A model generated the notes under the pieces. The model had not been told where the DNA came from. It searched no databases and worked only from the letters and a program-made list of their open reading frames with translations. Positions 25,876-35,532 of a stretch of DNA of 41,259 nt are shown one piece after another (position 1 is the first letter of the stretch; each line of letters starts with the position of its first letter). Origin of the DNA: an uncultured Saprospiraceae bacterium (lineage in GTDB: Bacteria; Bacteroidota; Bacteroidia; Chitinophagales; Saprospiraceae); the NCBI GenBank assembly GCA_938016265.1, contig CALLWB010000031.1, forward strand, positions 1 to 41,259. Reading direction: 5' to 3'. The position numbers were made by a program, and so were the translations under genes.

Positions 25876-26958
25876 ATGCTAAAAACATTGGATCGATATA
25901 TTATTAGGAAGTACCTGACGACTTTCTTTTTCCTTGCGATGATCTTTACTTTGATCGCAATGGTTATCGATTTTAGTGAAAAAATCGACGATTATCTGGA
26001 AGACGATATTCCGATGCATTCGATGTTGTTTGATTATTATTTGAATTACATTCCCTATATCAACGGATTGCTATGGCCACTTTTTTCGTTGATCGCAGTT
26101 ATTTTTTTTACTTCGAGAATGGCTTACAACTCAGAGATCATTTCCATTTTTAATGCGGGGGCCAGTTTTTACAGAACCATGGTGCCCTATCTTGTCGGCG
26201 CCTCCATCATTGCCGGGCTACACTTTGTGGGAAATCACTTCATCATTCCCGAAGGAAACAAAGACCGGATTCACTTTGAAAACACCTATATCTGGAAGCA
26301 TAATTTCGAAAACAGAACCAAGGATATTCACATGTTTCTCGACGACAGTACCAAGATATATATTCGTCGATATAGCCCTGCAGATACTACCTGCTACGAT
26401 TTCTCTATCGAACGAATAATAAAAGACGAACTCGTTTCCAAACTTACCGCCGCCCGCGCCAAATGGAATGGAAAGAAGAAAAAGTGGACCATCTCCAACT
26501 ATCGAATCCGAAATATCAACGGCAGAAAAGAATCCTTAATCAAGGGAGAAAAAATCGACTCTACCCTAAAAGTTACGCCTGGCGATCTAGCACGGAGAGA
26601 CAACTTAAAAGAAGCAATGACCACTCCCGAACTCCTTCAATTTATAGAAAATGAACAAAAAAGAGGCGTCGGCAATTTTCAAAAATTTGAAGTAGAACGA
26701 CATCGTCGTAGCGCAGACCCATTTTCAATTTTCATATTGACAATGATCGGTATGGCCGTGGCTTCCAGAAAAGTACGGGGTGGCATGGGCTTTCATTTAT
26801 TGCTGGGTGCCGTGCTTGGTGGGGCATTTATCTTCTTGTCTAAATTCTCGACTACATTTAGCGTGAATGCTGGTCTGCCTCCTCATATTGGGGTTTGGGT
26901 ACCTAATATTATTTTCCTGTTTATAACGGTGATTCTGCTTTTTAGAGCACAGAAATAG
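25876..26958 (+). CDS. LptF/LptG-family permease
   Basis: A 360-aa inner-membrane subunit of the LPS transporter, YjgP/YjgQ family. Three helices lie at the N-terminus (about 15-35, 60-82, 100-122), then a large periplasmic beta domain (about 125-270), then three helices to the end (about 280-355). The opening LKTLDRYIIRKYLTTFFFLA and the central SRMAYNSEIISIFNAGASFY are characteristic. The ATG at 25876 was chosen; a TTG two codons earlier is possible. Whether it acts as LptF or LptG cannot be told from sequence alone. It is probably in one transcript with tgt and is closed by the terminator at 26974-27018. Confidence 0.9.
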   Translation: MLKTLDRYIIRKYLTTFFFLAMIFTLIAMVIDFSEKIDDYLEDDIPMHSMLFDYYLNYIPYINGLLWPLFSLIAVIFFTSRMAYNSEIISIFNAGASFYRTMVPYLVGASIIAGLHFVGNHFIIPEGNKDRIHFENTYIWKHNFENRTKDIHMFLDDSTKIYIRRYSPADTTCYDFSIERIIKDELVSKLTAARAKWNGKKKKWTISNYRIRNINGRKESLIKGEKIDSTLKVTPGDLARRDNLKEAMTTPELLQFIENEQKRGVGNFQKFEVERHRRSADPFSIFILTMIGMAVASRKVRGGMGFHLLLGAVLGGAFIFLSKFSTTFSVNAGLPPHIGVWVPNIIFLFITVILLFRAQK

Positions 26959-26973
26959 AGCCTCCCCAAAATG

Positions 26974-27019
26974 AAAAATGACGTAGGGAGGATGTTTTAT
27001 CCGCTCTACGTCATTTTTT
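26974..27019. terminator. bidirectional intrinsic terminator
   Basis: AAAAATGACGTAG (26974-26986) and CTACGTCATTTTT (27006-27018) form a perfect 13-bp stem around a 19-nt loop, with A and T runs on both outer edges. It stands between convergent genes (lptF/G on plus and the glycosidase-like gene on minus), so it can stop both transcripts. Confidence 0.85.
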
Positions 27020-27093
27020 ATTCTCCCTTTATTATTGGGTGAATGATCAATTGTCCTTTGTCGTTTGGGGATAGTGGTTTTCCTAGACGGTTG

Positions 27094-27111
27094 GACAATT
27101 CGTGAATTGTC
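27094..27111. repeat. short perfect palindrome next to a stop codon
   Basis: GACAATTC-GT-GAATTGTC, two 8-nt arms around a 2-nt centre, directly before the stop codon of the minus-strand glycosidase-like gene. It could be part of that transcript's 3' end or a protein-binding site. There is no T tract of its own. Confidence 0.6.
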
Positions 27112-27112
27112 T

Positions 27113-30100
27113 CTACTTGGGGATGCTGGAAAAAATCCCGTTGTTGTAAGACCACATTACTTTGTCTGCTCCGGTTACATCGCCATCCATATTAAAATCT
27201 TCCGAGGCATAGACTCCGGGCAATCCATTACCTGCTAACCACAGAATATTATCTGCACCAGTGATTTCGTAGCCAGTTGCCAGGCTTTGATCAGCATTTG
27301 CTGCAAACAACACCCAATTGCTACCCATTGATTTTTGGCCTTGACCTACTCCACTGGAATAACTATCGGCTTGTGTGAAATCATAGGAGACCATTCCATT
27401 GACAATCGATATAGGCATCGGAGTCATAACCGGAAGGTGATTTCGATGCTCTACCATAATATATAACTCATCAATAGAAGCCTCTAGGTCTAAAGAAAGA
27501 TTCTCATAAGTAGTACCATCATCCAACAAAAGGACTGCTCCCTTGCCCACTTCATCAGAAGCTAATGGAGAAGTTCGCAAGCTGACAAGTGCCCAATCTA
27601 CCGTTCCTACTGGGTAGTCTGCAGGCATCCAACCGGCTCCTTCTGTCCCATTGTAACTCCAGGGAGCGACATTGTAAGGTTGTCCCATTGGTAATAGATT
27701 TAGACTTTGTAAAGTGGTCCTCATTCCATCTTGTCCATCAAACGCCCCTTCCAATAAAAATTGGACATCACATTCTACCGTTTGATCTACGGGTTGAGGT
27801 GGCTGAAAAGTCAAGCAGAGCGTCGGTCGGGTGGTCACGATTCCATGTTCTTGAGATCTGAAAGAAATATCATTACCCGTTGTTTGTGTCAAAATAATAG
27901 AAAAATTGTCTCCGAGTGTAACTCCATTTAATGGCCAGGTATACGTGGTATTGACTTGAAAATTAGCTTGTGTAAGTTCTCCTAATGCTCCAGCAGGTGC
28001 GGGGCTATTGGCAGTACTTAGATTGGTTTCTGTCCAGTTGTTAGTGGCCCCTTTTTGAATAGTAACACGTCCAGTACCAGCGTCCGTTCCAACTGTCATT
28101 TCAAATTCAGCACTCACTACCGTGCCAGTGATGTTGCTTAAATCATACATAAGGTAAGCAACTCTGTTACCTGCCTCTACTCTCAATTCTGTGGTGTTAA
28201 ATCTGGTTGCTCCTTGTAAGTAGGCATCATGTATAGGTTCCAGACAAATTGTTGTTGGCCCTACTGTTCCTTCACAAGTGCAATTTGAGGTATACACATC
28301 AACCGTGGTTGCAGGATTATTATCATCACAAGGTGTTCCAATCAAGCGATCATCAAAATTTGGACAAACATCTTCCTCATCACAAACGGTATCGTTATCA
28401 ACATCTTCGAAAGTACCACTGCAATTACAATTGGCATCAAACACGTCATTTATTGTACAAGCATCTGCATCATCGCAAGCAGTACCCGCTTGTAAACAAA
28501 TGCGCTCAAACTCTATCCAGTTGACATCCATGATAGCACCAGCGGTAGCTGAATTAAATCGAAGAGACATGACTTGCACGCCTGGAGTTACTAAGGTAGT
28601 GTCCAACACAAACGTTTGAAAAACATCCCATCCTCCTGTAATTGGAACCTGAAAATTTGCAATTGGAAATCCATTCAAAAGAACATCGACATCACCGATT
28701 CCTGTATTCGACGCCCCTCTTAATCTTATCGTATAGTCACCTGGTTGTAAAACATCAACGAGATATCTGGTAGAATCGCCATTATCAATAAGTCCGATTT
28801 TTGATCCTGAACCATCCGTGGTTGGATAATCTTGTATGCCTCCACCTGCCTCAAAATAACTTTCTGCTTCTATACGGCCTGGAATTGGTTGAGCAGGCAT
28901 TCCCGCACAAGTACAGTTTCCATCAAATTTATCAAAATACGTATCGGGATCATTATCATCACAAACAGCACCTACCGTACAACCGCCTCCTCCACCAGGT
29001 GTACAATCTGTTTGCGCGTTACTTAGATTTGTAGGGTTGGCAACACCTGGCAAATACATCACAAGTCTATCAATCTGGTGATATTGGGAGCGTCCAGAGA
29101 TTTGCATGGTATAAACGCCTGGGCTATTGAAGGTAACGAATATATTGTGTCCGTCACCATCGCTAGTAATAGTGCTCCATGACCAGTTTAGTGCTCCAGC
29201 AGCCCATGTCTTGAACCAACCAAGAGCTCCGGCTCCTAGTGGCACAGGAAATTTACCTGATCCCTTAGGATAAACGATACTTCCTGGTTTCTCACCGAAA
29301 AAGTCATCTGCATCAGGAAACTTAAGCCAAGAGTCATTGTGTTCTGAACTCACTGTACCAAAACCAACCCGGTTACGCCATTGAAATCTATAAGTACCGG
29401 GGGTGTTAATAGTAAGTGGAACTTCAATTAAACCATTACCTGGTGTGCCGAAGTAGTTTGTTCCTTTCCATTCTAAATATCCAGTTCCCGTATATCCAGG
29501 AGTAGCTGTTTCAACTGACCAGTCTGTCCCGCTAATATCAAGGTTTTCCATTTCTATGACAATCAATCCATTGGTTTCTTCAAACCCAGTACAATTGGTG
29601 ATCAATGCTACCCAGTCATTATTATCTGGGGCAGTAAGCGTATTTGTAATTGTAGTGGTTGTGGTTTGCATCACACCATTTCTAGGGTTGTACCATTGGA
29701 CGGCCCAATCCCCGGCTGGTAAGTTGATACCTGTTGATCCACCATTAGGTCTGTAAACAGCGTAGATTTCGTTATTTTTTTCAAATACATAATCTGCTCC
29801 ATCACTGGTTCTTCCGTCATTCTCCAACATTTGATGGAAGGGAAGATAGTCTTGGAAAAACTTCAAGGCAAAATTTGCGTCAGAATATTTTTGATCTCTT
29901 GTCCGGTGGTTCTGACAGTTCATATCGGTACAACCCGTTTGAGATCCATAATAAAATTCCGCCCCAGCGGCACCAGCCATTAAGCTATTCCAAATCACTT
30001 TTTGTCGTACTTTGAATCGATCTGTAGGGTCTGTTTTTATCCCGACCTGTCCAGTTCCCTGTTCATCAATAGCTACGACCCATTTTTTGTTGGCGTTCCT

Positions 30101-31408
30101 TGATTTATCTATCCACTCGGTCAATGCGGGTCTGATGTCATTAAAACTATCATCTCCCCCTTGAATAGACGCCCCATCGACACCACTGGAAGGGCCTAGA
30201 TGAGCGTTATATTTTGGCCAGCCAAGCGCTGTGTTTCCAGGGAAGGTATGAAATACAATGATATGATCATAAGGATCCACCGCTTTGATATAACTAGCAG
30301 TAGCCTCAATCACTCCCGTTGTCAAGGAACATTCTTCACTAAGGTTCCAGTTTAAGGCAAGGTGATGACCAAATCGGGCAATTAATTCTCGGTAATAGAT
30401 TCTTCGTTCTCTACCGAAGCCATTGCCATCCATAATATTATCGTTTTCTTGTTCTAAGGTTTTGAAGTGCATGTACATGCCTTTTTTATCCCCATATTCC
30501 ATTATTTTTTCCCATTGGGCGAGTCTGGAAACATCGAATCGATCATGGTGTACCCCATTGTTCCATTGTTGGGCATCATTGTAAGTGTTATAAGTTCCTT
30601 CACCTACTTTGAGCAAGTGAGGAAAAACGTTTTCGTCATCTCCATGCAGACTAAACGTTAAAAAGGAGAAAACATTCATTCCTTTGTCTGAAAGGTATTT
30701 GATGACTCCAAGGAGTTCTGTTCCTTTTCCATTTTGCCAAGTATAGGCTGCTGCATCTCCTGCGTTATAATCACCTGCATGAGGAGACCATGTTTTTCTT
30801 CTGTTGCCTCTATTAGGCACCGCGTCAAAATCATTGTAGGCGAAGGTGTTTTCAGGAGCATCGGCGCCCATTTTGACAAAATAATCTCCAGTTTCTTGAT
30901 GTTGCAGGTAGTGTTGTCCTACGTATTTTAGCCTTCCTTTGCCTCGGTGATCTCTGCCTGTTTTGTTTGTCGCAGCGATATTGAATGTCCCCGTCTCGCC
31001 ATCCATAAAACCAGCAGAGGATCCCGCTGTTGGGCTTGTATTTAGTGCGACATCTGTCCCTTGTCGGAAGGAGGCGGTGTACGTCCAGGTTCCTGTTTGG
31101 TCAGGTGCAAAATGGACGAGCCATTTATTGCCGCTTGTTGCGCTGGAGTTTGCAGTATTGCCATCGGCGGCGTAGTATCCAGGCACATTGTAGGTGGTAT
31201 TGCCGTTGGTAAAGGTCACCTGAAGTTTGTAGTTGGTAAATGGGTTGGGGGTTGCCGTTTCGGAGGTGTTTGGCCCATCAAAAGAGATGGTTACTTTATG
31301 CCACTTTCTTAGTTCTCCGCTTACCGTTCCAGCATAGCTAATTTGAGAAGAAAAAAAGAAAAGGAGGAGGAGAGACCATGAGAGGCCTCTGGAGATACAG
31401 TTAATCAT
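27113..31408 (-). CDS. giant secreted glycoside hydrolase-like protein A
   Basis: A 1431-aa secreted multidomain protein, probably acting on plant or algal polysaccharide. Order: signal peptide (1-27); DUF5060 beta domain (about 28-115, KWHKVTISFDGPN to TGTWTYTASFRQGTD); DUF4038/apiosidase-like TIM barrel (about 140-600), with candidate catalytic Glu in ALNWNLSEE (about 351-355) and AIDEQG (about 447); CBM-like beta domain (about 612-795); Cys-rich linker (about 809-836, CDDNDPDTYFDKFDGNCTC); CBM6-like module (about 837-970, IEAESYFEAGGG); second linker (about 972-999) and TSP3-like Ca-binding stretch (to about 1055); DNRLRE-like domain (about 1056-1215); C-terminal domain with dockerin-like repeats ending in NNGIFSSIPK. 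Its paralogue lies 248 nt upstream; A has the extra CBM6. The polysaccharide is unknown. Confidence 0.8.
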   Translation of the reverse strand: MINCISRGLSWSLLLLFFFSSQISYAGTVSGELRKWHKVTISFDGPNTSETATPNPFTNYKLQVTFTNGNTTYNVPGYYAADGNTANSSATSGNKWLVHFAPDQTGTWTYTASFRQGTDVALNTSPTAGSSAGFMDGETGTFNIAATNKTGRDHRGKGRLKYVGQHYLQHQETGDYFVKMGADAPENTFAYNDFDAVPNRGNRRKTWSPHAGDYNAGDAAAYTWQNGKGTELLGVIKYLSDKGMNVFSFLTFSLHGDDENVFPHLLKVGEGTYNTYNDAQQWNNGVHHDRFDVSRLAQWEKIMEYGDKKGMYMHFKTLEQENDNIMDGNGFGRERRIYYRELIARFGHHLALNWNLSEECSLTTGVIEATASYIKAVDPYDHIIVFHTFPGNTALGWPKYNAHLGPSSGVDGASIQGGDDSFNDIRPALTEWIDKSRNANKKWVVAIDEQGTGQVGIKTDPTDRFKVRQKVIWNSLMAGAAGAEFYYGSQTGCTDMNCQNHRTRDQKYSDANFALKFFQDYLPFHQMLENDGRTSDGADYVFEKNNEIYAVYRPNGGSTGINLPAGDWAVQWYNPRNGVMQTTTTTITNTLTAPDNNDWVALITNCTGFEETNGLIVIEMENLDISGTDWSVETATPGYTGTGYLEWKGTNYFGTPGNGLIEVPLTINTPGTYRFQWRNRVGFGTVSSEHNDSWLKFPDADDFFGEKPGSIVYPKGSGKFPVPLGAGALGWFKTWAAGALNWSWSTITSDGDGHNIFVTFNSPGVYTMQISGRSQYHQIDRLVMYLPGVANPTNLSNAQTDCTPGGGGGCTVGAVCDDNDPDTYFDKFDGNCTCAGMPAQPIPGRIEAESYFEAGGGIQDYPTTDGSGSKIGLIDNGDSTRYLVDVLQPGDYTIRLRGASNTGIGDVDVLLNGFPIANFQVPITGGWDVFQTFVLDTTLVTPGVQVMSLRFNSATAGAIMDVNWIEFERICLQAGTACDDADACTINDVFDANCNCSGTFEDVDNDTVCDEEDVCPNFDDRLIGTPCDDNNPATTVDVYTSNCTCEGTVGPTTICLEPIHDAYLQGATRFNTTELRVEAGNRVAYLMYDLSNITGTVVSAEFEMTVGTDAGTGRVTIQKGATNNWTETNLSTANSPAPAGALGELTQANFQVNTTYTWPLNGVTLGDNFSIILTQTTGNDISFRSQEHGIVTTRPTLCLTFQPPQPVDQTVECDVQFLLEGAFDGQDGMRTTLQSLNLLPMGQPYNVAPWSYNGTEGAGWMPADYPVGTVDWALVSLRTSPLASDEVGKGAVLLLDDGTTYENLSLDLEASIDELYIMVEHRNHLPVMTPMPISIVNGMVSYDFTQADSYSSGVGQGQKSMGSNWVLFAANADQSLATGYEITGADNILWLAGNGLPGVYASEDFNMDGDVTGADKVMWSYNNGIFSSIPK

Positions 31409-31487
31409 TGTGTTTAATTAATAGGAGGTTAAACATTTGCTAGGGTTTCATTCTAGCAGCTTTGCAAAATAGACAATAAGAAACATT

Positions 31488-31531
31488 ACCTATTGATTTA
31501 CAGTAAGCTAAGTTACCAAAAAAAAGCTTTA
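31488..31531 (-). promoter_or_regulatory. 44-nt conserved upstream block, gene A copy
   Basis: This block starts 80 nt before the start of gene A and matches 42 of 44 bases with 35533-35576, which lies 85 nt before paralogue B. It contains GATTTACAG and AAGCTAAGTTACC followed by a run of A residues and AGCTTTA. Retention after duplication while neighbouring bases have drifted points to a regulatory or promoter role. Confidence 0.6.
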
Positions 31532-31572
31532 CGTTTAATTTTTGTTTTAATAATATTTGGAATTGGTTGTAG

Positions 31573-31650
31573 GTTATTGAGTGTATTAAGTTATCAATTA
31601 CCTACGACCCACGAGGGACGTTTTCCTGATAATTTGATACACTCAATAAC
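31573..31650. repeat. 24-bp inverted repeat after gene B
   Basis: 31573-31596 and 31627-31650 are reverse complements at 22 of 24 positions around a 30-nt loop; the outer 14 bases (GTTATTGAGTGTAT/ATACACTCAATAAC) match perfectly. It begins 7 nt after the stop codon of minus-strand gene B, so it may end or protect that transcript, although it lacks a GC-rich stem and T tract. The outer word also occurs, with one change, at 8373-8389. Confidence 0.75.
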
Positions 31651-31656
31651 TTATAA

Positions 31657-34600
31657 TTACTTAGGGATGCTGGAAAAAACGCCATTGTTATAAGACCACA
31701 TGACTTTGTCCGCTCCGGTAACATCTCCATCCAGATTAAAGTCTGCCCCTTGGTAAACGCCTGGAAGTCCGTTCGAAGCTTGCCAAAGAATGTTGTCTGC
31801 CCCTGTAATTTCGTAGCCTGTGTCCAGAGATTGATCTGCATTTGCAGCGTACATTACCCAATTAGTGCCTATGAATTTCTGCCCCAATCCCGGACCACTA
31901 GAATAACTGTCAGCAGATTTAAAATTATAGGTCACCATCCCATTGACGATCGGAATTGGATTTGGGGTCATTACTGGAAGGTGATTTCGATGTTCTACAA
32001 CAAGGTAAAGCTCCGTAATAGCAAAATCTATATCTGCAGTAACATTTTCATAAGTTGTACCATCATTCAGTAAAACAACAGCTCCTTGTCCCACTTCATC
32101 AGCCGCCAATGGAGATGTTCGCATACTAATAAGCACCCAATCTACAGAACCCGTCGGATAGTCTGCAGGTGTCCATCCAGCACCTTCCGTTCCATTATAG
32201 TTCCAAGGCGCAGTAGTGTAAGGTTGACCTGAAGGAAGCAAGTTTAAACTTTGCAAATTGGTGGTCATTCCGCTTTGTCCATCGTAGGTTCCTTCCAACA
32301 AAAATTGGACATCACATTCTACCGTTTGATTGACTGGTTGAGGTGCCTGAACGGTAAGGCAAAGCATTGGTCGTCCCGGCACATCTGGATTTTCCTTAGA
32401 CTTGAAGGAGACATCATTCCCCGAAGTATGCGTAGCGATAATAGAGAATTCTCCGCCAAGTGTTACGCCATTTAATGGCCAGGTATAGCTGCCGTTTACG
32501 GCATAAGATTGAGTCAACTCTCCTAGAAGTCCAGCAGGTGCGGGCTTATTGGTATTACTAAGATTCGTTTCTGTCCAATTGTTAGTGCTTCCTTTTTCTA
32601 TCATTATTCTTCCAGATCCTGCGTCTGTGCCTACGGTCATATTCAATTCTGCACTTATTATAGTGCCTGCAATATTACTTAAATCATATTTCAGGTAAGA
32701 AAACCTATTGGCTAGTTCTACCCTTAACTCCTCGTTATTAATTCGGGTACCACCAGCTCCTTGCAAGTAGGCATCTTGTATAGGTTCTAGGCAAATAGTT
32801 GTGGTTCCGACGGATCCTTCACATATACAATTGGCGGTGTAGACATCTATATTGGTAGCTGGATTGTTGTCGTCGCAAGGAGTTCCAATTAAAGTATCGT
32901 CAAAATTTGGACAAACATCATCGTTATCACAAACGGTATCGTTGTCTGCATCCTGGAAAGTACCATTACAATTGCAATTAGTATCAAAGACGTCATTCGC
33001 TGTACAAGCATCATTATCATCACAAGATGCTCCTACGACACAGCTTCCATTACAAGCAGTTTGTGCATTGGTAAGTGCTGTCGGATTGGGGGCACTTGGC
33101 AAAGACATTACAATACGGTCTATCTGATGAAATTGGGATCGGCCAGAAATCTGGAGTGTATAGACCCCAGGAGAATCAAACCTAGCAAATATGATATGCC
33201 CATCATTGTCGCTGGTAAATGTGCTCCAAGTCCAATTGAGGGCTCCAGAGGAATAAACCTTAAACCATCCTGCAGCGCCTGCTCCATTAGGGTTTGGTGT
33301 TTGTCCAGAACCTATAGGGTAAACAATACTTCCAGTTTTTTCTGCGAAATACTCGTCTGCATCTGGAAATTTCAACCAGGTATCATTGTGTTCCGTCGGA
33401 TCGGTACCAAAGCCTACTCGACTTCTCCATTGTACTTTGTAGGTTCCTGGTGTATTAATAGTAATAGAAGTCTCTACCAATCCATTCCCAGGTGTGCCGA
33501 AGGAGTTGGCCCCTTTCCATTCGATATAACCGCCACCGGTATATCCTGTAGCTGCAGTTTCTACCTGCCAATCTGTCCCACTGATATCGAGCGATTCCGT
33601 TTCGATGACCACCATTCCGTTTACTTCTTCAAAGCCATTGCAGTTGGTAATTAATGCTGCCCAATCATTCCCATCAGGAGCAGAAATAGATCCATTAACC
33701 TCCGTTGTGTTTGTCTGCATTACTCCGTCTCTTGGATTATACCATTGTACGACCCAATTTCCAGCAGGTAAGTTGATGTTTGTAGATCCTCCATCTGGTA
33801 GATAAACAGCATACACTTCCCCATCTTTTTCAAAAACATAGTCTGTCCCAACAGTTGTTCGTGCATCATTCTCAATCATCTCATGGAAGGGAATGTAGGT
33901 ATCAAAAAAGTGGAGTGCGAAAGCAGCGTCTGTGTATTTTTGATCTCTGGTTCTATGGTCTTGGCACGTCAAATCGGTGCAACTACCTGATTGGTATCCA
34001 TAATAAAACTCTGCACCAGCACCACCAGCCATCAAGGTATTCCAAACTACTTTACTTCTTACTTTTTTACGATCACTTGGGTCAGAATTCACTCCAATCC
34101 CAGCGGTACCAGGTTCATCCAGGGCAACTACCCATTTTTTACCTGCATTTCTTGACTTATCTACCCATTCTGTCACGTTCGCTCTTACTTCGTTGTAGTC
34201 TCCATTGGAGGTTTGGAGGGAGGCTCCATCTACATTAAAGTTTGGTCCAAGATGGTCATTGTATTTGTTTTTTTGTCCTGGGTAAGTGTGATAGACGACA
34301 ATATGGTCATATGGATCTACTGCTTTAATATAATTCGAAGTACTTGTAATGACCCCGGCAGAAAGCGTGATTTCTTCACTAAGATTCCAGTTTAGCGCAA
34401 GGTGGTGGCCGAATCTGGCGATCAATTCGCGGTAGTATACCCTACGTTCTCTTCCAAAAGTATTGGCGTCCATGATATTGTCATTTTCCGTCTCCAATGT
34501 TTTGTAGTGCATGTACATTCCTTTCTTGTCGGCATACTCCATCACTTTTTCCCATTGCGCAAGTCGGGAGATATCGAATCTATCGTGGTGTACTCCATTG

Positions 34601-35448
34601 GCCCATTGTTGAGCGTCATTGTATCCATTGTAGGTCCCTTCATTTACTTTGAGCAAGTGAGGGAATACATTTTCATCATCTCCATGTAAGCTAAGTGTGA
34701 GAAAAGAGAATACATTCATTCCTTTGTCAGAAAGATATTTGATAGCTCCGAGGATTTCAGTTCCCTGCCCACTTTTCCAGGTATAGGCAGCAGCGTCTGC
34801 TGCGTTATAATCTCCAGCGTGTGGTGACCAAGTTTTTCTTCGGTTACCTCTGTTTGGGACGTCGTCAAAATCATTGTAGGCAAACATATTTTCTGGGGCA
34901 TCTGCCCCCATCTTCACAAAGTAGTCTCCTGTTTCTTGATATTGTAGGTAATGCTCTCCAACGTATTTCAGTCGTCCTTTTCCCCGATGGTCCCTGCCCG
35001 TTTTGTCTGTAGCTGCGATGTTGAAAGTCCCCGTTTCTCCATCCATAAAACCAGCGGGTGTCCCTGCCGTAGCGCTAGTGTTTAATGCGACGTCTGTTCC
35101 TTGTCTGAAAGAAGCGGTATAGGACCAGACACCTGTTTTATCTGGTGCGAAATGGACCAGCCATTTATTGCCTGCTGTAGAACTGGAATTGGCGGCATTC
35201 CCATCAGCAGCATAATATCCAGGAACATTGTAGGTGGTGGTCCCGTTTGTGAACGTCACTTGAAGTTTGAAGTCTGTAAATGGATTGGGGTTGGCAGTTT
35301 CAGAGGTATTGGGTCCATCAAAAGAGACGGTGACCTTGTGCCACTTTTTTAGTTCTCCACTTACTGTCCCTGCAAAACTATTTTGGCAAGAAAAAAGGAA
35401 TAAGAAGACGATGGACCACGAGCAGATCCGGGAGATGTAGTTAATCAT
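31657..35448 (-). CDS. giant secreted glycoside hydrolase-like protein B
   Basis: A 1263-aa paralogue of the gene 248 nt downstream, very similar along the whole length. It has a signal peptide (1-27), DUF5060 domain (about 28-115), TIM-barrel glycosidase-like domain (about 140-600; ALNWNLSEE near 351-355 and ALDEPG near 444), CBM-like domain (about 613-795), one Cys-rich linker (about 803-829, CDDNDACTANDVFDTNCNC), TSP3-like stretch (CPNFDDTLIGTPCDDNN), DNRLRE-like domain, and a C-terminal domain with dockerin-like repeats ending in NNGVFSSIPK. It lacks the CBM6 module and the first linker present in paralogue A, which accounts for almost all of the 168-residue difference. The Glu in NLSEE is kept and the second candidate sits in DEPG instead of DEQG. 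It has its own upstream block and 3' inverted repeat, so it is probably transcribed separately. Confidence 0.8.
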   Translation of the reverse strand: MINYISRICSWSIVFLFLFSCQNSFAGTVSGELKKWHKVTVSFDGPNTSETANPNPFTDFKLQVTFTNGTTTYNVPGYYAADGNAANSSSTAGNKWLVHFAPDKTGVWSYTASFRQGTDVALNTSATAGTPAGFMDGETGTFNIAATDKTGRDHRGKGRLKYVGEHYLQYQETGDYFVKMGADAPENMFAYNDFDDVPNRGNRRKTWSPHAGDYNAADAAAYTWKSGQGTEILGAIKYLSDKGMNVFSFLTLSLHGDDENVFPHLLKVNEGTYNGYNDAQQWANGVHHDRFDISRLAQWEKVMEYADKKGMYMHYKTLETENDNIMDANTFGRERRVYYRELIARFGHHLALNWNLSEEITLSAGVITSTSNYIKAVDPYDHIVVYHTYPGQKNKYNDHLGPNFNVDGASLQTSNGDYNEVRANVTEWVDKSRNAGKKWVVALDEPGTAGIGVNSDPSDRKKVRSKVVWNTLMAGGAGAEFYYGYQSGSCTDLTCQDHRTRDQKYTDAAFALHFFDTYIPFHEMIENDARTTVGTDYVFEKDGEVYAVYLPDGGSTNINLPAGNWVVQWYNPRDGVMQTNTTEVNGSISAPDGNDWAALITNCNGFEEVNGMVVIETESLDISGTDWQVETAATGYTGGGYIEWKGANSFGTPGNGLVETSITINTPGTYKVQWRSRVGFGTDPTEHNDTWLKFPDADEYFAEKTGSIVYPIGSGQTPNPNGAGAAGWFKVYSSGALNWTWSTFTSDNDGHIIFARFDSPGVYTLQISGRSQFHQIDRIVMSLPSAPNPTALTNAQTACNGSCVVGASCDDNDACTANDVFDTNCNCNGTFQDADNDTVCDNDDVCPNFDDTLIGTPCDDNNPATNIDVYTANCICEGSVGTTTICLEPIQDAYLQGAGGTRINNEELRVELANRFSYLKYDLSNIAGTIISAELNMTVGTDAGSGRIMIEKGSTNNWTETNLSNTNKPAPAGLLGELTQSYAVNGSYTWPLNGVTLGGEFSIIATHTSGNDVSFKSKENPDVPGRPMLCLTVQAPQPVNQTVECDVQFLLEGTYDGQSGMTTNLQSLNLLPSGQPYTTAPWNYNGTEGAGWTPADYPTGSVDWVLISMRTSPLAADEVGQGAVVLLNDGTTYENVTADIDFAITELYLVVEHRNHLPVMTPNPIPIVNGMVTYNFKSADSYSSGPGLGQKFIGTNWVMYAANADQSLDTGYEITGADNILWQASNGLPGVYQGADFNLDGDVTGADKVMWSYNNGVFSSIPK

Positions 35449-35532
35449 TGCTTATTTTTTGAGAATAACGTTAACAATTGCAAGGGTTCCAAACTTGACA
35501 ACCTTTGTAAAAACAGACAGAACGGAAACACT

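Noticed and set aside
33061-33654. 197-codon plus-strand frame inside paralogue B
   Set aside because: It lies fully within the well-supported minus-strand gene and has no domain features; long shadow frames are expected there.
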